Shown piece by piece: positions 1-8,285 of a stretch of DNA of 34,486 nucleotides (within the stretch, counting starts at the first letter, position 1; each line of letters opens with the position of its first letter). Source of the DNA: Emticicia agri (GTDB lineage Bacteria > Bacteroidota > Bacteroidia > Cytophagales > Spirosomataceae). The translations under genes and the position numbers were made by a program. Below the pieces are notes generated by a model that was not told the origin of the DNA, did no database searches, and was given only the letters and a program-made list of their open reading frames with translations. The DNA lies in the NCBI GenBank assembly GCA_945860265.1, contig CAMAQF010000043.1:1-34486 (forward strand). Reading direction: 5' to 3'.

Positions 1-1
1 T

Positions 2-1831
2 GCTCGAAACATAAAAGGCAAATCTCAAATTTTTGTTATGCCTCTTGATGGTGGCGAAGCTTTTCAGCTAAGCGATTCAAAATATGGTGCTTCAAACCCA
101 AATTGGTCGAAAGATGGCTCAAAAATTTCATTTAGTGTCGGTCTTTCGCTGAGCGAACTCCTAAAAGATTCTGTGCTAAACCCATCAAAAGGTGTTCCTG
201 CTTGGTCGCTAGAAAAACCTGGTTTTGCAAAAAATGAGTTCTTAAAGTCCGTTAAAGGCGTAAAACCAAATCCTGATGGAACAATCGACGAAATCAGGGC
301 TTATTTAGAGAAAGATGTGGACGACAAAAAAGCGAAAGTTATCAATCGTCTTACTTTTCAAGGTGAAGCCTCTACTCAACCAGAGCTAAATTTTTCACAT
401 ATTTACACTATCGAAGTTAAAGAAGGTGCAAAAGCCACAGCACTGACAACTGGTTTCAGAAGTTATGGCAGTGGAGCGTGGCTACAAGATGGAAAAATTG
501 CCTTACAAACCGCCCTAGATTCATTACTACACCCAGACCGTGAACAAGATAATAGAATTTTAGTGGTCAATGCCGATGGAACAAATCTCAAAGTTATTTT
601 GGGTGAAAAAGGAAAATCGTTTAGCAGTGTAACTTGGTCGCCTGATGGAAAAAATATCGTTTATACAAAAACTAACTCTCAAGGCGTAAATATTGGTGAT
701 TTGTATATTGCGAAAGCAGATGGTACAAATCCTCAATTGATTAAATTCGACCGCTCGATTGGTGGACTCACATGGTCGAAAGATATGAAATATGTCTATT
801 TTACGGCACAGTCGAACGGCGGACAACCTATTTATAGAGTTGACGTTCAATCTAAGAAAGTTGAACAAATAACAGAATTTGAGTCAGGCATTTTAGGTTT
901 TGATTTATCGGTCGATAAAATCCTTTATTCAAAAACTGAAGTGGCCAACCCGAACGAACTTTATGTAGCCGATTTACAGATGAAAAATCCTGTAAAATTG
1001 ACTTCGGTAAACGATTGGGTAAATAATAAAGCATTGAGTTTTCCAGAAAAACGAACTTATACTAATTCAAAAGGTCAAAAAATTGAATATTGGATAATGA
1101 AACCGTCGAATTTTGAGGCAGGCAAGAAATATCCACTTCTATTGAATATGCATGGAGGACCAACCGCCATGTGGGGTCCGGGTGAGTTTTCGATGTGGCA
1201 TGAGCATCAGTATTTTTGTTCACAAGGCTATGGCGTGGTTTATGCCAATCCGCGTGGTTCGGGTGGTTATGGTTTAGATTTCTTGCGTGCCAACATCAAA
1301 GATTGGGGAACCGGCCCAGCTGAAGACGTGCTCACTACTGCTACTGACGCCGCCAAAGCTTCGTGGGTTGATACTTCTCGCCAAGTAATTACAGGTGGCT
1401 CGTATGCAGGTTATCTGACAGCTTGGATTGTGGCACATGACCACCGTTTCAAAGCAGCTTTTGCCCAACGTGGCGTTTATGATCTTACAACATTCTTAGG
1501 CGAAGGAAACGCATGGCGTTTGATTCCTAATTATTTCAATTATCCTTGGAACGATACGCAAGAAAAAGTATTAGAAACTAATTCACCTTATACATTCGTT
1601 GATAAAATTCGTACACCTTTGCTCATCAAACACGGAGAAAACGACCTTCGCACGGGCATCATTCAAAGCGAAATGATGTACAAATCGATGAAAATTATGG
1701 GCAAAGAAGTAGAATACGTAAGGATGCCAGGAGGCACGCACGAGCTTTCACGCACAGGCAATGTTCGTCAAAGAATCGATCGTATGCTACGCATTTATGA
1801 GTTTTTTGAGAGGTTTGTTGGAAAAAAGTAA
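2..1831 (+). CDS. S9 family peptidase (prolyl oligopeptidase / dipeptidyl-peptidase type), 5' truncated by the window edge
   Basis: Serine exopeptidase or oligopeptidase of the S9 clan, expected to be periplasmic and to trim peptides. The frame is open from base 2, so the true start lies outside the window. The first in-window ATG (base 38) is internal, because coding sequence continues upstream of it. Numbering from that ATG, residues 1 to about 330 hold repeated WD40-like PD40 blades (SPDGKNIVYT and SKDMKYVYFT type motifs), i.e. a beta-propeller gating domain. Residues about 340-597 form the alpha/beta-hydrolase domain. The catalytic triad is visible: nucleophile S455 in GGSYAGY, D536 in HGENDLRTG and H568 in GGTHELS. 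Length and domain order are normal for the family. The gene ends at a strong bidirectional terminator, opposite the convergent DUF2911 gene. The exact peptide specificity cannot be read from sequence. Confidence 0.93.
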   Translation, partial: ARNIKGKSQIFVMPLDGGEAFQLSDSKYGASNPNWSKDGSKISFSVGLSLSELLKDSVLNPSKGVPAWSLEKPGFAKNEFLKSVKGVKPNPDGTIDEIRAYLEKDVDDKKAKVINRLTFQGEASTQPELNFSHIYTIEVKEGAKATALTTGFRSYGSGAWLQDGKIALQTALDSLLHPDREQDNRILVVNADGTNLKVILGEKGKSFSSVTWSPDGKNIVYTKTNSQGVNIGDLYIAKADGTNPQLIKFDRSIGGLTWSKDMKYVYFTAQSNGGQPIYRVDVQSKKVEQITEFESGILGFDLSVDKILYSKTEVANPNELYVADLQMKNPVKLTSVNDWVNNKALSFPEKRTYTNSKGQKIEYWIMKPSNFEAGKKYPLLLNMHGGPTAMWGPGEFSMWHEHQYFCSQGYGVVYANPRGSGGYGLDFLRANIKDWGTGPAEDVLTTATDAAKASWVDTSRQVITGGSYAGYLTAWIVAHDHRFKAAFAQRGVYDLTTFLGEGNAWRLIPNYFNYPWNDTQEKVLETNSPYTFVDKIRTPLLIKHGENDLRTGIIQSEMMYKSMKIMGKEVEYVRMPGGTHELSRTGNVRQRIDRMLRIYEFFERFVGKK

Positions 1832-1877
1832 CTCTCTCCGTTACTTGGGAGTAGCCGAAGGGAGGAACGAACAATAA

Positions 1878-1906
1878 AAAAAGCCGAGGCAAAACCTCGG
1901 CTTTTT
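1878..1906. terminator. Bidirectional intrinsic terminator
   Basis: A perfect 12-bp stem (AAAAAGCCGAGG / CCTCGGCTTTTT) with loop CAAAA lies between the convergent S9 peptidase and DUF2911 genes. A-rich and T-rich flanks give a U-tract in both directions, so it probably ends both transcripts. Confidence 0.9.
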
Positions 1907-1927
1907 CCTACTACACTTACCTAAACC

Positions 1928-2413
1928 CTAAAATTCCATAGGAACTGCAACACTCGTCGTATCCCAAGAAATGGTTAAAGTCTTGTCGTCAGTAGTGATT
2001 ATTAACTTCTCTACTACGTCTTTTAATGTTTTTACAGGAACTGTAACTTCAGCTACGTTTTTATCTTTGATTTTGTCGTATCCGTAAGCTCCCCATTGTT
2101 TTAATTCGCTATTCAATATGATAGTCCATTCTTTCTCGCCTAATTTCGAGAATAAAGAATAAGTACCTGCTTTCACAGACTTACCACCAAATTTTACATC
2201 TTTTTTGAAAGTGATTTCAGTTGCTCCATTTGCACCTGTACGCCAAACGGTTCCAAATTTCTCTAGTCCGCCAAAAACTACACGACCTTTTTTAGATGGT
2301 TGACCGTAAGTTACTTTTACGTAAGCACTTTCAGCAGAAACTGCTGGGCTTTGTGCAAATGATAATGTGCTGATTAACAGCATTAATGATAAAAATGACA
2401 CTACTTTTTTCAT
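1928..2413 (-). CDS. DUF2911 domain-containing secreted protein
   Basis: A 161-residue protein with a clear Sec signal peptide (residues 1-20, MKKVV..LSFAQ), probably cleaved after AQ, so it is periplasmic or surface associated. The mature part carries DUF2911 hallmarks: YGQPSKKGRVVFGGL followed by VWRTGANGATEI, then a beta-rich remainder with an IILN strand. The biochemical function of DUF2911 is unknown; it is widespread in Bacteroidota. The gene stands alone: it converges on the S9 peptidase across a terminator, and 178 bp separate its start from the end of the ABC ATPase gene on the same strand. That gap contains an AT-rich inverted repeat that might be a regulatory site. Confidence 0.88.
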   Translation of the reverse strand: MKKVVSFLSLMLLISTLSFAQSPAVSAESAYVKVTYGQPSKKGRVVFGGLEKFGTVWRTGANGATEITFKKDVKFGGKSVKAGTYSLFSKLGEKEWTIILNSELKQWGAYGYDKIKDKNVAEVTVPVKTLKDVVEKLIITTDDKTLTISWDTTSVAVPMEF

Positions 2414-2518
2414 ACAAGATTAGATTTGTGATATATGTTTATAAACGATTAAGAATGTATTTTAGTTTGAAATATGTTAGTTTTTATAAAAACAATCCTA
2501 CACTTTTTTATTAAACGG

Positions 2519-2548
2519 TAAAATAAATTTACTTGCTTATTTATTTTA
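2519..2548. repeat. AT-rich 10-bp inverted repeat upstream of the DUF2911 gene
   Basis: TAAAATAAAT and ATTTATTTTA are separated by 10 bases, about 105 bp before the DUF2911 start. It could be an operator, but the arms contain only A and T, so chance is a real alternative. Confidence 0.3.
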
Positions 2549-2591
2549 AAAATCTCTGGGAAGTAAAAGTTTAATTTGTTCGAGCATAATT

Positions 2592-3329
2592 CTACTTTTT
2601 CACCTTTTGGGCATAAAGTTTGGCCATTTCTCGTGGATTGGTTGGTTCAGGATTTACTGTATCTGATTCCAATAAACCATCACGCAAACGAATGATGCGG
2701 TGTGAATATTTAGCAATATCTTCTTCGTGCGTAACCATCACGATGGTATTTCCTTTTGAATAAAGCTGGTCAAACAACTCCATGATTTCGTAAGAAGTTT
2801 TCGTATCTAAATTTCCTGTTGGCTCATCAGCCAATAGAATACTTGGGTCATTGACCAAAGCACGGGCAATAGCTACACGTTGGCGTTGACCACCAGAAAG
2901 TTCGTTAGGTTTATGATGGGCTCTATTGTCAAGACCTACATTTTTTAGTGTCAACATTGCTTTTTCGGTGCGTTGAGATTTTGTATAACCCGCATAAATC
3001 AATGGTAAGGCTACGTTTTCTAGAGCAGATTGGCGTGGAAGCAAGTTAAACGTCTGAAAAACGAAGCCAATTTCTTTGTTTCGTATTTCGGCCAGTTCAT
3101 TATCACTCATACTACTCACGTCGTGGTTATTCAAAACGTATTTTCCATCAGTTGGAGAATCCAAGCAACCTATAATATTCATCAATGTAGATTTACCCGA
3201 TCCCGAAGGCCCCATAAATGCTACATATTCACCTTTATCGACTGAAATTGTGATTGATTTTAAGGCGTCAATAATTTCGCTACCCATGATGTAGCGTTTT
3301 GAAATATTGGTTGTTTCGATAATTTTCAT
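2592..3329 (-). CDS. ABC transporter ATP-binding protein, MacB/LolD type
   Basis: ATPase subunit of a MacB/LolCDE/FtsE-type transporter (245 residues), which would couple ATP hydrolysis to mechanotransmission through a partner permease at the inner membrane. Motifs seen: Walker [10 protein letters not shown] (40-48), Q-loop Q92, signature LSGGQ (144-148), Walker B ILLADEP (164-170) with the following TGNLD D-loop, and H-loop H201 in VTHE. The C-terminal 25 residues after the core are polar and charged. No FtsX/MacB permease or membrane-fusion protein is encoded nearby, so the partner must lie elsewhere. The start codon is preceded by a short octamer repeat. The upstream gene on the same strand is the membrane-TPR protein, 82 bp away. 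The transported substrate cannot be inferred. Confidence 0.9.
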   Translation of the reverse strand: MKIIETTNISKRYIMGSEIIDALKSITISVDKGEYVAFMGPSGSGKSTLMNIIGCLDSPTDGKYVLNNHDVSSMSDNELAEIRNKEIGFVFQTFNLLPRQSALENVALPLIYAGYTKSQRTEKAMLTLKNVGLDNRAHHKPNELSGGQRQRVAIARALVNDPSILLADEPTGNLDTKTSYEIMELFDQLYSKGNTIVMVTHEEDIAKYSHRIIRLRDGLLESDTVNPEPTNPREMAKLYAQKVKK

Positions 3330-3341
3330 GAAAAAAATGTT

Positions 3342-3369
3342 GAATGAGCGAATGAGTGAATGAGCGAAT
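3342..3369. repeat. Tandem octamer repeat GAATGAG(C/T), three and a half copies
   Basis: Three consecutive units GAATGAGC, GAATGAGT, GAATGAGC and a half unit GAAT lie 12 nt before the ATG of the minus-strand ABC ATPase gene. On the coding strand the unit reads (A/G)CTCATTC. Related CTCATTC sequence occurs before both gluconokinase-family genes (19938-19957 and 26948-26971). Confidence 0.75.
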
Positions 3370-3411
3370 AAATTCCACTCATTTTACTATTCAATATACA
3401 AAGATATTATT

Positions 3412-6021
3412 CTATTCAAAACCATCCTTTGTTTTTTCCATCAATGCTTTTTGAGCTTGATAGGTGGAAAGAAATGCTTGATAATCGGCAGTACTACTTA
3501 GTTGTTGTACTTTTGCCAAACCATCAGCCACGTAGTCGAGCAAGCCAATTTTGAGCGATTGGAGAGTATACAGTTTCCAGATTTCGACAGAAGTATTGTT
3601 TAATTCGGCTGCTCGGAAAACGAAATTATAAGCGTCGTTAGGCTTTTTGAGCGTATTGTTATAAAAGTCAACGATTTTGCTCAAAACATAAGGATTTAGC
3701 GGATATTCTTGCAAAATATTATCTAAGTCATCTTTGCTATTTTGATTTTTCGCCAAAGCTAATTTAAATATTTCTTTAGCCTTTGCTTCTTGGAAGTCAG
3801 TGATTGTTTGTTGATAATTATGTTTTTGTAAAACCTCTACCGAAGAAACATCACCAGCTTTACTAAGAAATTCTATAGCTTTATCATAAACACCTTGTTG
3901 CAGAAACCACATTCCAGCCACTTGATTATATAAAGGTTTGTGTTTGGTCGAATCAGTGGCCAAAATCGCTAGTTGTTTTAGTCCTTCAAGTTTATTTTCA
4001 CTGAAATAGTTTCGCGAAGCAATAGCAAACTCAAAATCTTCAAAGAAACCGTTATTCACTTCCTTCCGTTGAATATTCTGCAAATCTTTGCTCGAATACG
4101 GAAACATGGTATTATTAAATGACGATAAATTATAAAGCAAAGCAAATTGGCTAACGTTTATGGCAGAATCTTTCGTGAACTCAATATTTGTAATTGCCTG
4201 CCTTTGTAAAAGTTTAGTGGCTGCTGCTCTATTTGCACGAAGACCCATATTTTTAGATACTTGATTATCACCCAAAGTAAAGTAAAGACTACTTTTAGGA
4301 GCGGAAGATCTCATTACGGAAAGAAGAGAATCTTTTTCTCCATATTTTAATTGATAAGCCAATAAATTTGATTCCGCCAAATCACAATCTATGCAATTTG
4401 TTTTTGCTAAATTCAAGTAAAAAAAGGTTGAATCAATCACTTTGGTTTTTTCGTAGAGGTACGCAATATTGGTCAAAAGTTGTTGGTTTTTTGGAAATTT
4501 GCTCACGCCTTCACGCAAAGTGAAAAGAGCATCAAAAAACATGTCTTTTTCCTCCAAAACCTTACTCAATCCTGCATACGCAAACGGACTGGCATTTTTT
4601 TCTAAAGCATTTTTCAGAAATAAACCTGTGTTTTCTTTATCACCATTTTTTAGAGCCAAAGAAGCCAAAGTATAATTTGATTTATGATTTCGACTATCAA
4701 AATGTAGTGCCTCTTTATAAAAAGTTTCTGCGGCTTGAAAATCTTCTATGGCTGTATAATAATCGGCAATGGCATTGTAATAGCCGGCTTTAGTTTGGAA
4801 ATAATTATTGTAGTTTTTGAACGAAATCAACATGAAAACCAAAATTGCCGCCGCCATTCTGAAAAGCAATAATTCATAGAATTTTGGTTTATAAATCACT
4901 TTATGCACTTCCAAGCCTTTTTGAAGTGGCTGTGTAAAGTTTATTAATACATAAAAGAAAAAGCATAGCCCCATCGAAACATGAGCATACGAGATAAAAT
5001 CCTCGAAAGCTTCAATAAGCGAGTCGTTGGCGGTTGCGTATGTGTAGCCAATTGTTGCAGTCGTAATAATGGCCAATCCTAAATATAACCATGAGCCGAC
5101 AGCACGAAAATCGAAAAAATTTGATTGTTCAGAATAATCTCTGAAACCCCAAATTCCTAAAAGCACTGAAATTCCAAAGAGAACTACAGGGTTAATAGAA
5201 ATAATATTCCAATCGATGTAATGAGATTTTTCGAGGTAAATCAAAAGTACATTCAGCAAATAAATACTCGAAATTACCAAGAACGAAGGAACATGATTAC
5301 GATTTTTGACGCCCGAATTTGAAACAACCCAAACCAAACCTGCTGAAATTTCGTGAGAAACGAATAAGATAAATATCGCCGATAAAACAATTGCCGAAAG
5401 TAATCCATAAGAAAAAACCGCTAAACTTGGGTTTGCCGCTTTTGCCGTAAAACTAATCAAGGCTGCTGCTGCAATACTCAAAGCAAGAAAAGACAAGAAT
5501 CTTTTCAGAACATTGATTTGAGCAGCAAAGGTATTGAAGTAAAATGCCAAACCAGTAAAAGCACCAAAAGCAACCAAAAATGGCAATTGATTGACGGAGT
5601 TAAAGGCGATTTCGAGATGAAAAGTTATCAAAATGCCTGCAAACAAAACCATTCCCCCTAAAAACCAATAACGACTCATGCCTGAAAATGCACTTATTAG
5701 CAAATTCAGACCAAACATAAAAAATAAAGCAAAGACATTGTTTGCCCAAAAATTTATTTCCATCATCGAAGCGAGATAACGCTCTTTGACAATATAGGCA
5801 TTTCCATTGATGGTAAACTTTAGAGTGCCATCTGAGAAAGTATCTAAAGCAGCTGGAATTTCATCAAGCTCGCTCAAAATATCCCAATGAATGACATTTT
5901 CTAAACCTTTGAACCAATAAAACGAAAGTATTAAAATTGAGGTGAAAAGTATCGTAAGAATAAAAACAAAACTAAAATGTTCATTTTTAGGCCAGTTTCG
6001 CCAAAAAAAGAGTTTTTGCAT
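3412..6021 (-). CDS. Polytopic membrane protein with C-terminal TPR repeats
   Basis: An 869-residue protein whose function I do not recognise. The N-terminal half is hydrophobic, with one segment at residues about 17-36, a polar loop (about 40-90) and then roughly nine further membrane segments to about residue 390. The C-terminal half is soluble and helical with TPR-like units, for example YYNAIADYYTAIEDFQAAETFYKEALHFDSRNHKSNYTLA broken across several repeats, ending near FLSTYQAQKALMEK. I chose the ATG at 6021 (MQKLFFW..) over the longer open frame to 6174. The extra 51 residues would overlap the divergent psd start at 6163, show no conserved character, and include a 13-bp direct repeat (6008-6020 and 6029-6041). 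The protein may be a scaffold or sensor. The only gene downstream on this strand within reach is the ABC ATPase, but a functional link is inference only. Confidence 0.75.
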   Translation of the reverse strand: MQKLFFWRNWPKNEHFSFVFILTILFTSILILSFYWFKGLENVIHWDILSELDEIPAALDTFSDGTLKFTINGNAYIVKERYLASMMEINFWANNVFALFFMFGLNLLISAFSGMSRYWFLGGMVLFAGILITFHLEIAFNSVNQLPFLVAFGAFTGLAFYFNTFAAQINVLKRFLSFLALSIAAAALISFTAKAANPSLAVFSYGLLSAIVLSAIFILFVSHEISAGLVWVVSNSGVKNRNHVPSFLVISSIYLLNVLLIYLEKSHYIDWNIISINPVVLFGISVLLGIWGFRDYSEQSNFFDFRAVGSWLYLGLAIITTATIGYTYATANDSLIEAFEDFISYAHVSMGLCFFFYVLINFTQPLQKGLEVHKVIYKPKFYELLLFRMAAAILVFMLISFKNYNNYFQTKAGYYNAIADYYTAIEDFQAAETFYKEALHFDSRNHKSNYTLASLALKNGDKENTGLFLKNALEKNASPFAYAGLSKVLEEKDMFFDALFTLREGVSKFPKNQQLLTNIAYLYEKTKVIDSTFFYLNLAKTNCIDCDLAESNLLAYQLKYGEKDSLLSVMRSSAPKSSLYFTLGDNQVSKNMGLRANRAAATKLLQRQAITNIEFTKDSAINVSQFALLYNLSSFNNTMFPYSSKDLQNIQRKEVNNGFFEDFEFAIASRNYFSENKLEGLKQLAILATDSTKHKPLYNQVAGMWFLQQGVYDKAIEFLSKAGDVSSVEVLQKHNYQQTITDFQEAKAKEIFKLALAKNQNSKDDLDNILQEYPLNPYVLSKIVDFYNNTLKKPNDAYNFVFRAAELNNTSVEIWKLYTLQSLKIGLLDYVADGLAKVQQLSSTADYQAFLSTYQAQKALMEKTKDGFE

Positions 6022-6125
6022 AATTATCAAGAGTTTTTGCACGTGAAACGCCAACTTATCCACAGCTTTTGCACACGCTTTATAAATATATGAGCTGTGA
6101 AGATAACGTAAAAACATTGTTTGAT

Positions 6126-6133
6126 TATATTTG
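6126..6133 (+). promoter_or_regulatory. Bacteroidota -7 element for psd
   Basis: TATATTTG matches the Bacteroidota -7 consensus TAnnTTTG, 29 nt before the psd ATG. No clear -33 TTG is seen at the usual distance. Confidence 0.45.
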
Positions 6134-6162
6134 CAGATATAAAAAACTAAACAGCTCAGAAA

Positions 6163-6822
6163 ATGACTCTTCATAAGGAAGGCACAGGAACGATTTCGAT
6201 AACAATTATTGGACTATTGTCAGCTAATGCGGCATTAAGATATTTTTTACCCGAACAAGATATTTTATACACACTATTACTCATCGTGAGTTTATTTATG
6301 TTTGTGATTGTGGTTCAATTCTTTCGTAAACCAACTCGCACCACTGTTAAAAATCCAAAACACGTGATTGCTCCTGCCGATGGAAAAGTGGTTGTGATTG
6401 AAGAGGTTGTAGAAACCGAATATTTCAAAGTGCCAAGACGTCAAGTTTCTATTTTCATGTCGCCACTCAATGTGCATATCAATTTCAATCCGATTTCTGG
6501 AATTGTAACTTATGCCAAATATCATGCTGGAAAATATTTGGTTGCTTGGCATCCAAAATCAAGCACCGAAAACGAACGCACAACAATCGTCGTGAAACAC
6601 CATAAGGGCACAGAGGTTTTATTCCGCCAAATTGCTGGAGCTTTGGCTCGTAGAATTTGTTGGTACGTAAAAGAAGGACAAGCCGTCGAACAGGGTTCGG
6701 AATTTGGTTTTATCAAATTCGGTTCACGCATTGATATTTTCTTACCATTAGATGCAAAAATCTTAGTAAATATCAACGATAAGCCAGTTGGAGGCGAAAC
6801 CGTAATTGCAGAATTAATGTAA
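6163..6822 (+). CDS. psd: Phosphatidylserine decarboxylase family protein (short, proenzyme)
   Basis: Converts phosphatidylserine to phosphatidylethanolamine at the inner membrane, using a pyruvoyl group made by self-cleavage. The protein has 219 residues, typical of the short PSD-A type. Residues about 8-55 contain two hydrophobic segments. Core motifs are VIAPADGKVV (about 68-77), a MSPLNVHINFNPISG motif (about 105-120) and FGSR, where S188 is the predicted cleavage site and pyruvoyl precursor. The GSR form of the cleavage motif, in place of GST, is usual for short PSDs. A CDP-diacylglycerol-serine transferase gene is not in the window. Transcription probably starts at the TATATTTG element just upstream. 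A palindrome followed by T5 directly after the stop may end the transcript. Confidence 0.92.
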   Translation: MTLHKEGTGTISITIIGLLSANAALRYFLPEQDILYTLLLIVSLFMFVIVVQFFRKPTRTTVKNPKHVIAPADGKVVVIEEVVETEYFKVPRRQVSIFMSPLNVHINFNPISGIVTYAKYHAGKYLVAWHPKSSTENERTTIVVKHHKGTEVLFRQIAGALARRICWYVKEGQAVEQGSEFGFIKFGSRIDIFLPLDAKILVNINDKPVGGETVIAELM

Positions 6823-6926
6823 TGTAGGACAGGTTTTAAACCTGTCTTTTTATCTACTATGCCACTGACAGGATTTCAACCTTTCTTTTTCGCTTTATCA
6901 TTGACAGGTTGAAAACCTGTCCTACA
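6823..6926. repeat. 104-bp MITE/REP-like element with 13-bp terminal inverted repeats
   Basis: Perfect terminal repeats TGTAGGACAGGTT (6823-6835) and AACCTGTCCTACA (6914-6926) bracket the whole psd-yraN gap. Each end is itself a palindrome: GACAGGTTT-T-AAACCTGTC at 6828-6846, followed by TTTTT, and GACAGGTT-GAA-AACCTGTC at 6903-6921. A degenerate copy, GACAGGATTTCAACCT, lies in the middle. No ORF is present. The left palindrome plus T-run could act as a psd terminator. Confidence 0.8.
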
Positions 6927-6929
6927 AAA

Positions 6930-7280
6930 ATGGCAGAACATAATAATACTGGCAATAAAGCCGAAGCAATGGCGGCAAAATTCCTGCAAAAGAAAGGTTA
7001 CGAAATTCTCGATCAAAACTATACGCACGGAAAAGGCGAAATAGATATCATTGTACTGAAGGAAGGCTGGTTGGTTTTTGTAGAAGTTCGGGCAAGGTCT
7101 GAGATTGCTCATGGTTTTCCCGAACAAACTATCTCGAAAAACAAAGCCGGTCTCATCATTAAAACTGCCGAAAACTACATTTATGAGCATGATTGGCACG
7201 GAAACGTTCGTTTTGACATTATTGCCATAACCGTAGGCGAGAAATTTGAAATCATGCACTTTAAAGATACTTTCTTCTAA
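6930..7280 (+). CDS. yraN: YraN family protein (UPF0102), nuclease-fold
   Basis: A 116-residue protein of the YraN/UPF0102 family, which has an endonuclease-like fold; its exact role is unsettled. Visible motifs are GNKAEAMAAKFLQKKGYEIL at the N terminus, GEIDII (37-42) and FVEVRAR (50-56), equivalent to the family's E-x-D and E-V-K/R metal-site residues. I chose the ATG at 6930. A TTG at 6909 would extend the frame by seven residues, but that TTG lies inside the palindromic repeat element. The gene starts three bases after that element, so there is no room for its own promoter unless the element supplies one. Read-through from psd is the simplest alternative. Confidence 0.9.
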   Translation: MAEHNNTGNKAEAMAAKFLQKKGYEILDQNYTHGKGEIDIIVLKEGWLVFVEVRARSEIAHGFPEQTISKNKAGLIIKTAENYIYEHDWHGNVRFDIIAITVGEKFEIMHFKDTFF

Positions 7281-7478
7281 ATTTTGATTTATTTCATTCC
7301 TTTTTCTGCTAGATAAATTTTTCAAAAACAAGCGTTTGCCTGAAAATACTAATCTTAGGTACTTTTAAAAATAAAATTATGTCATCAAATAATACAAATT
7401 TATTAAAAAGCTATTACTCACATTTTTATTCCGTATCTTGACTATTTTACATTTATTTGCCCATAATATATCTTAATA

Positions 7479-8174
7479 TCAACAATCCGTCCCATCCACA
7501 TCGCAAACATCACCAAATGCTTCAACAGGTTGCATTTCGGCTGCAACTGTATTCAGTGTTTCTAAAAATACACTTATTGGTTGAGCTCCACTGATGCCAT
7601 ATTTATTATTCAAGATAAAGAATGGTACACCACTAACTCCCAAACCTTGAAAATGTTTGATTTCTTGCGAAACGTGGTAAGTTATTTCTTCATTTGCTAA
7701 AACACTTTCAGTTTTTTCACGATTCCAACCAAAATTTTCCATAAAAGCAATCAGTTGTTCTGTATCTGAAAAATCAATGCCATCGGTAAAATATGCTTTG
7801 AAAAAACGTTCTTCTAACTCAATCTGCGTTCCTTCCTCACGAGCTATGTGTAGCATTTTGTGCAAAGGAATTGTATTAACTGCTTTTGTCATTTTATCGA
7901 AATTAAATGCAATTCCTGCTTTCTCACCTACTCCCGAAACTCTTTGAAAGATCTGTTCGATTTGGTCAATATTACCAAATTTCTTAGCAAAATATTCATC
8001 ACGAGAAACTCCTTCGGTAGAAATCGTTGGGTCTAATTGGTATGGATGCCAAGTAATCTCAACTGGCTGACTATCAAAGCTTTCAAGTGCCTTTTCTAAA
8101 TGCTTTTTCCCGATATAACACCATGGACAAGCCACATCAGATACGATATCTATTTGCAAAGGTTTGATGTTCAT
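7479..8174 (-). CDS. DsbA family oxidoreductase, FrnE-like
   Basis: A 231-residue thioredoxin-fold protein of the FrnE/2-hydroxychromene-2-carboxylate isomerase-like DsbA group. The redox motif CPWC is at residues 16-19 (SDVACPWCYIGK) and the cis-proline region is GVSGVPFFILNNKYGISGAQP (about 180-200), both normal for the group. There is no signal peptide, so it is probably cytoplasmic, unlike classical DsbA. The extreme C terminus carries two further cysteines (CDVDGTDC), which could form a second redox or metal-binding pair as in FrnE-type proteins. It stands alone: convergent with yraN downstream, and separated from the gene upstream on the same strand by a terminator. The substrate is unknown. 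Confidence 0.88.
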   Translation of the reverse strand: MNIKPLQIDIVSDVACPWCYIGKKHLEKALESFDSQPVEITWHPYQLDPTISTEGVSRDEYFAKKFGNIDQIEQIFQRVSGVGEKAGIAFNFDKMTKAVNTIPLHKMLHIAREEGTQIELEERFFKAYFTDGIDFSDTEQLIAFMENFGWNREKTESVLANEEITYHVSQEIKHFQGLGVSGVPFFILNNKYGISGAQPISVFLETLNTVAAEMQPVEAFGDVCDVDGTDC

Positions 8175-8222
8175 TCTGTATAATTGTTTTCAAATAAAAC
8201 CTACGAAGGCGAAATTTGGTTC

Positions 8223-8249
8223 AAAAAAAAGGGTTCGATTAATCGAACC
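8223..8249 (-). terminator. Intrinsic terminator of the mannose-1-phosphate guanylyltransferase gene
   Basis: GGTTCGATT / AATCGAACC is a perfect 18-bp palindrome (8232-8249), folding as a 7-bp stem with a TTAA loop. Read on the minus strand it is followed by a run of eight T (complement of 8223-8230), 37 nt after the stop of the upstream minus-strand gene. Confidence 0.85.
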
Positions 8250-8285
8250 ACTTGTTTATTATTCTTGACTGTAAACTGTTGATAC

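Noticed and set aside
6056..6064. Perfect DnaA box TTATCCACA with a near match (TTTTGCACA) at 6067-6075, upstream of the membrane-TPR/psd divergent region
   Set aside because: A single perfect 8-fixed-base box is expected about once by chance in a window of this size; there is no cluster, no AT-rich unwinding region and no dnaA gene, so I do not call an origin.
6022..6174. 51-residue N-terminal extension of the membrane-TPR protein, with a 13-bp direct repeat (6008-6020, 6029-6041)
   Set aside because: It would overlap the divergent psd start and its promoter; the direct repeat spans the chosen start and looks like a small local duplication.
6876..7331. 151-codon open frame on the minus strand opposite yraN
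   Set aside because: It lies antisense to a clearly conserved gene, begins in intergenic DNA and has no recognisable domain.
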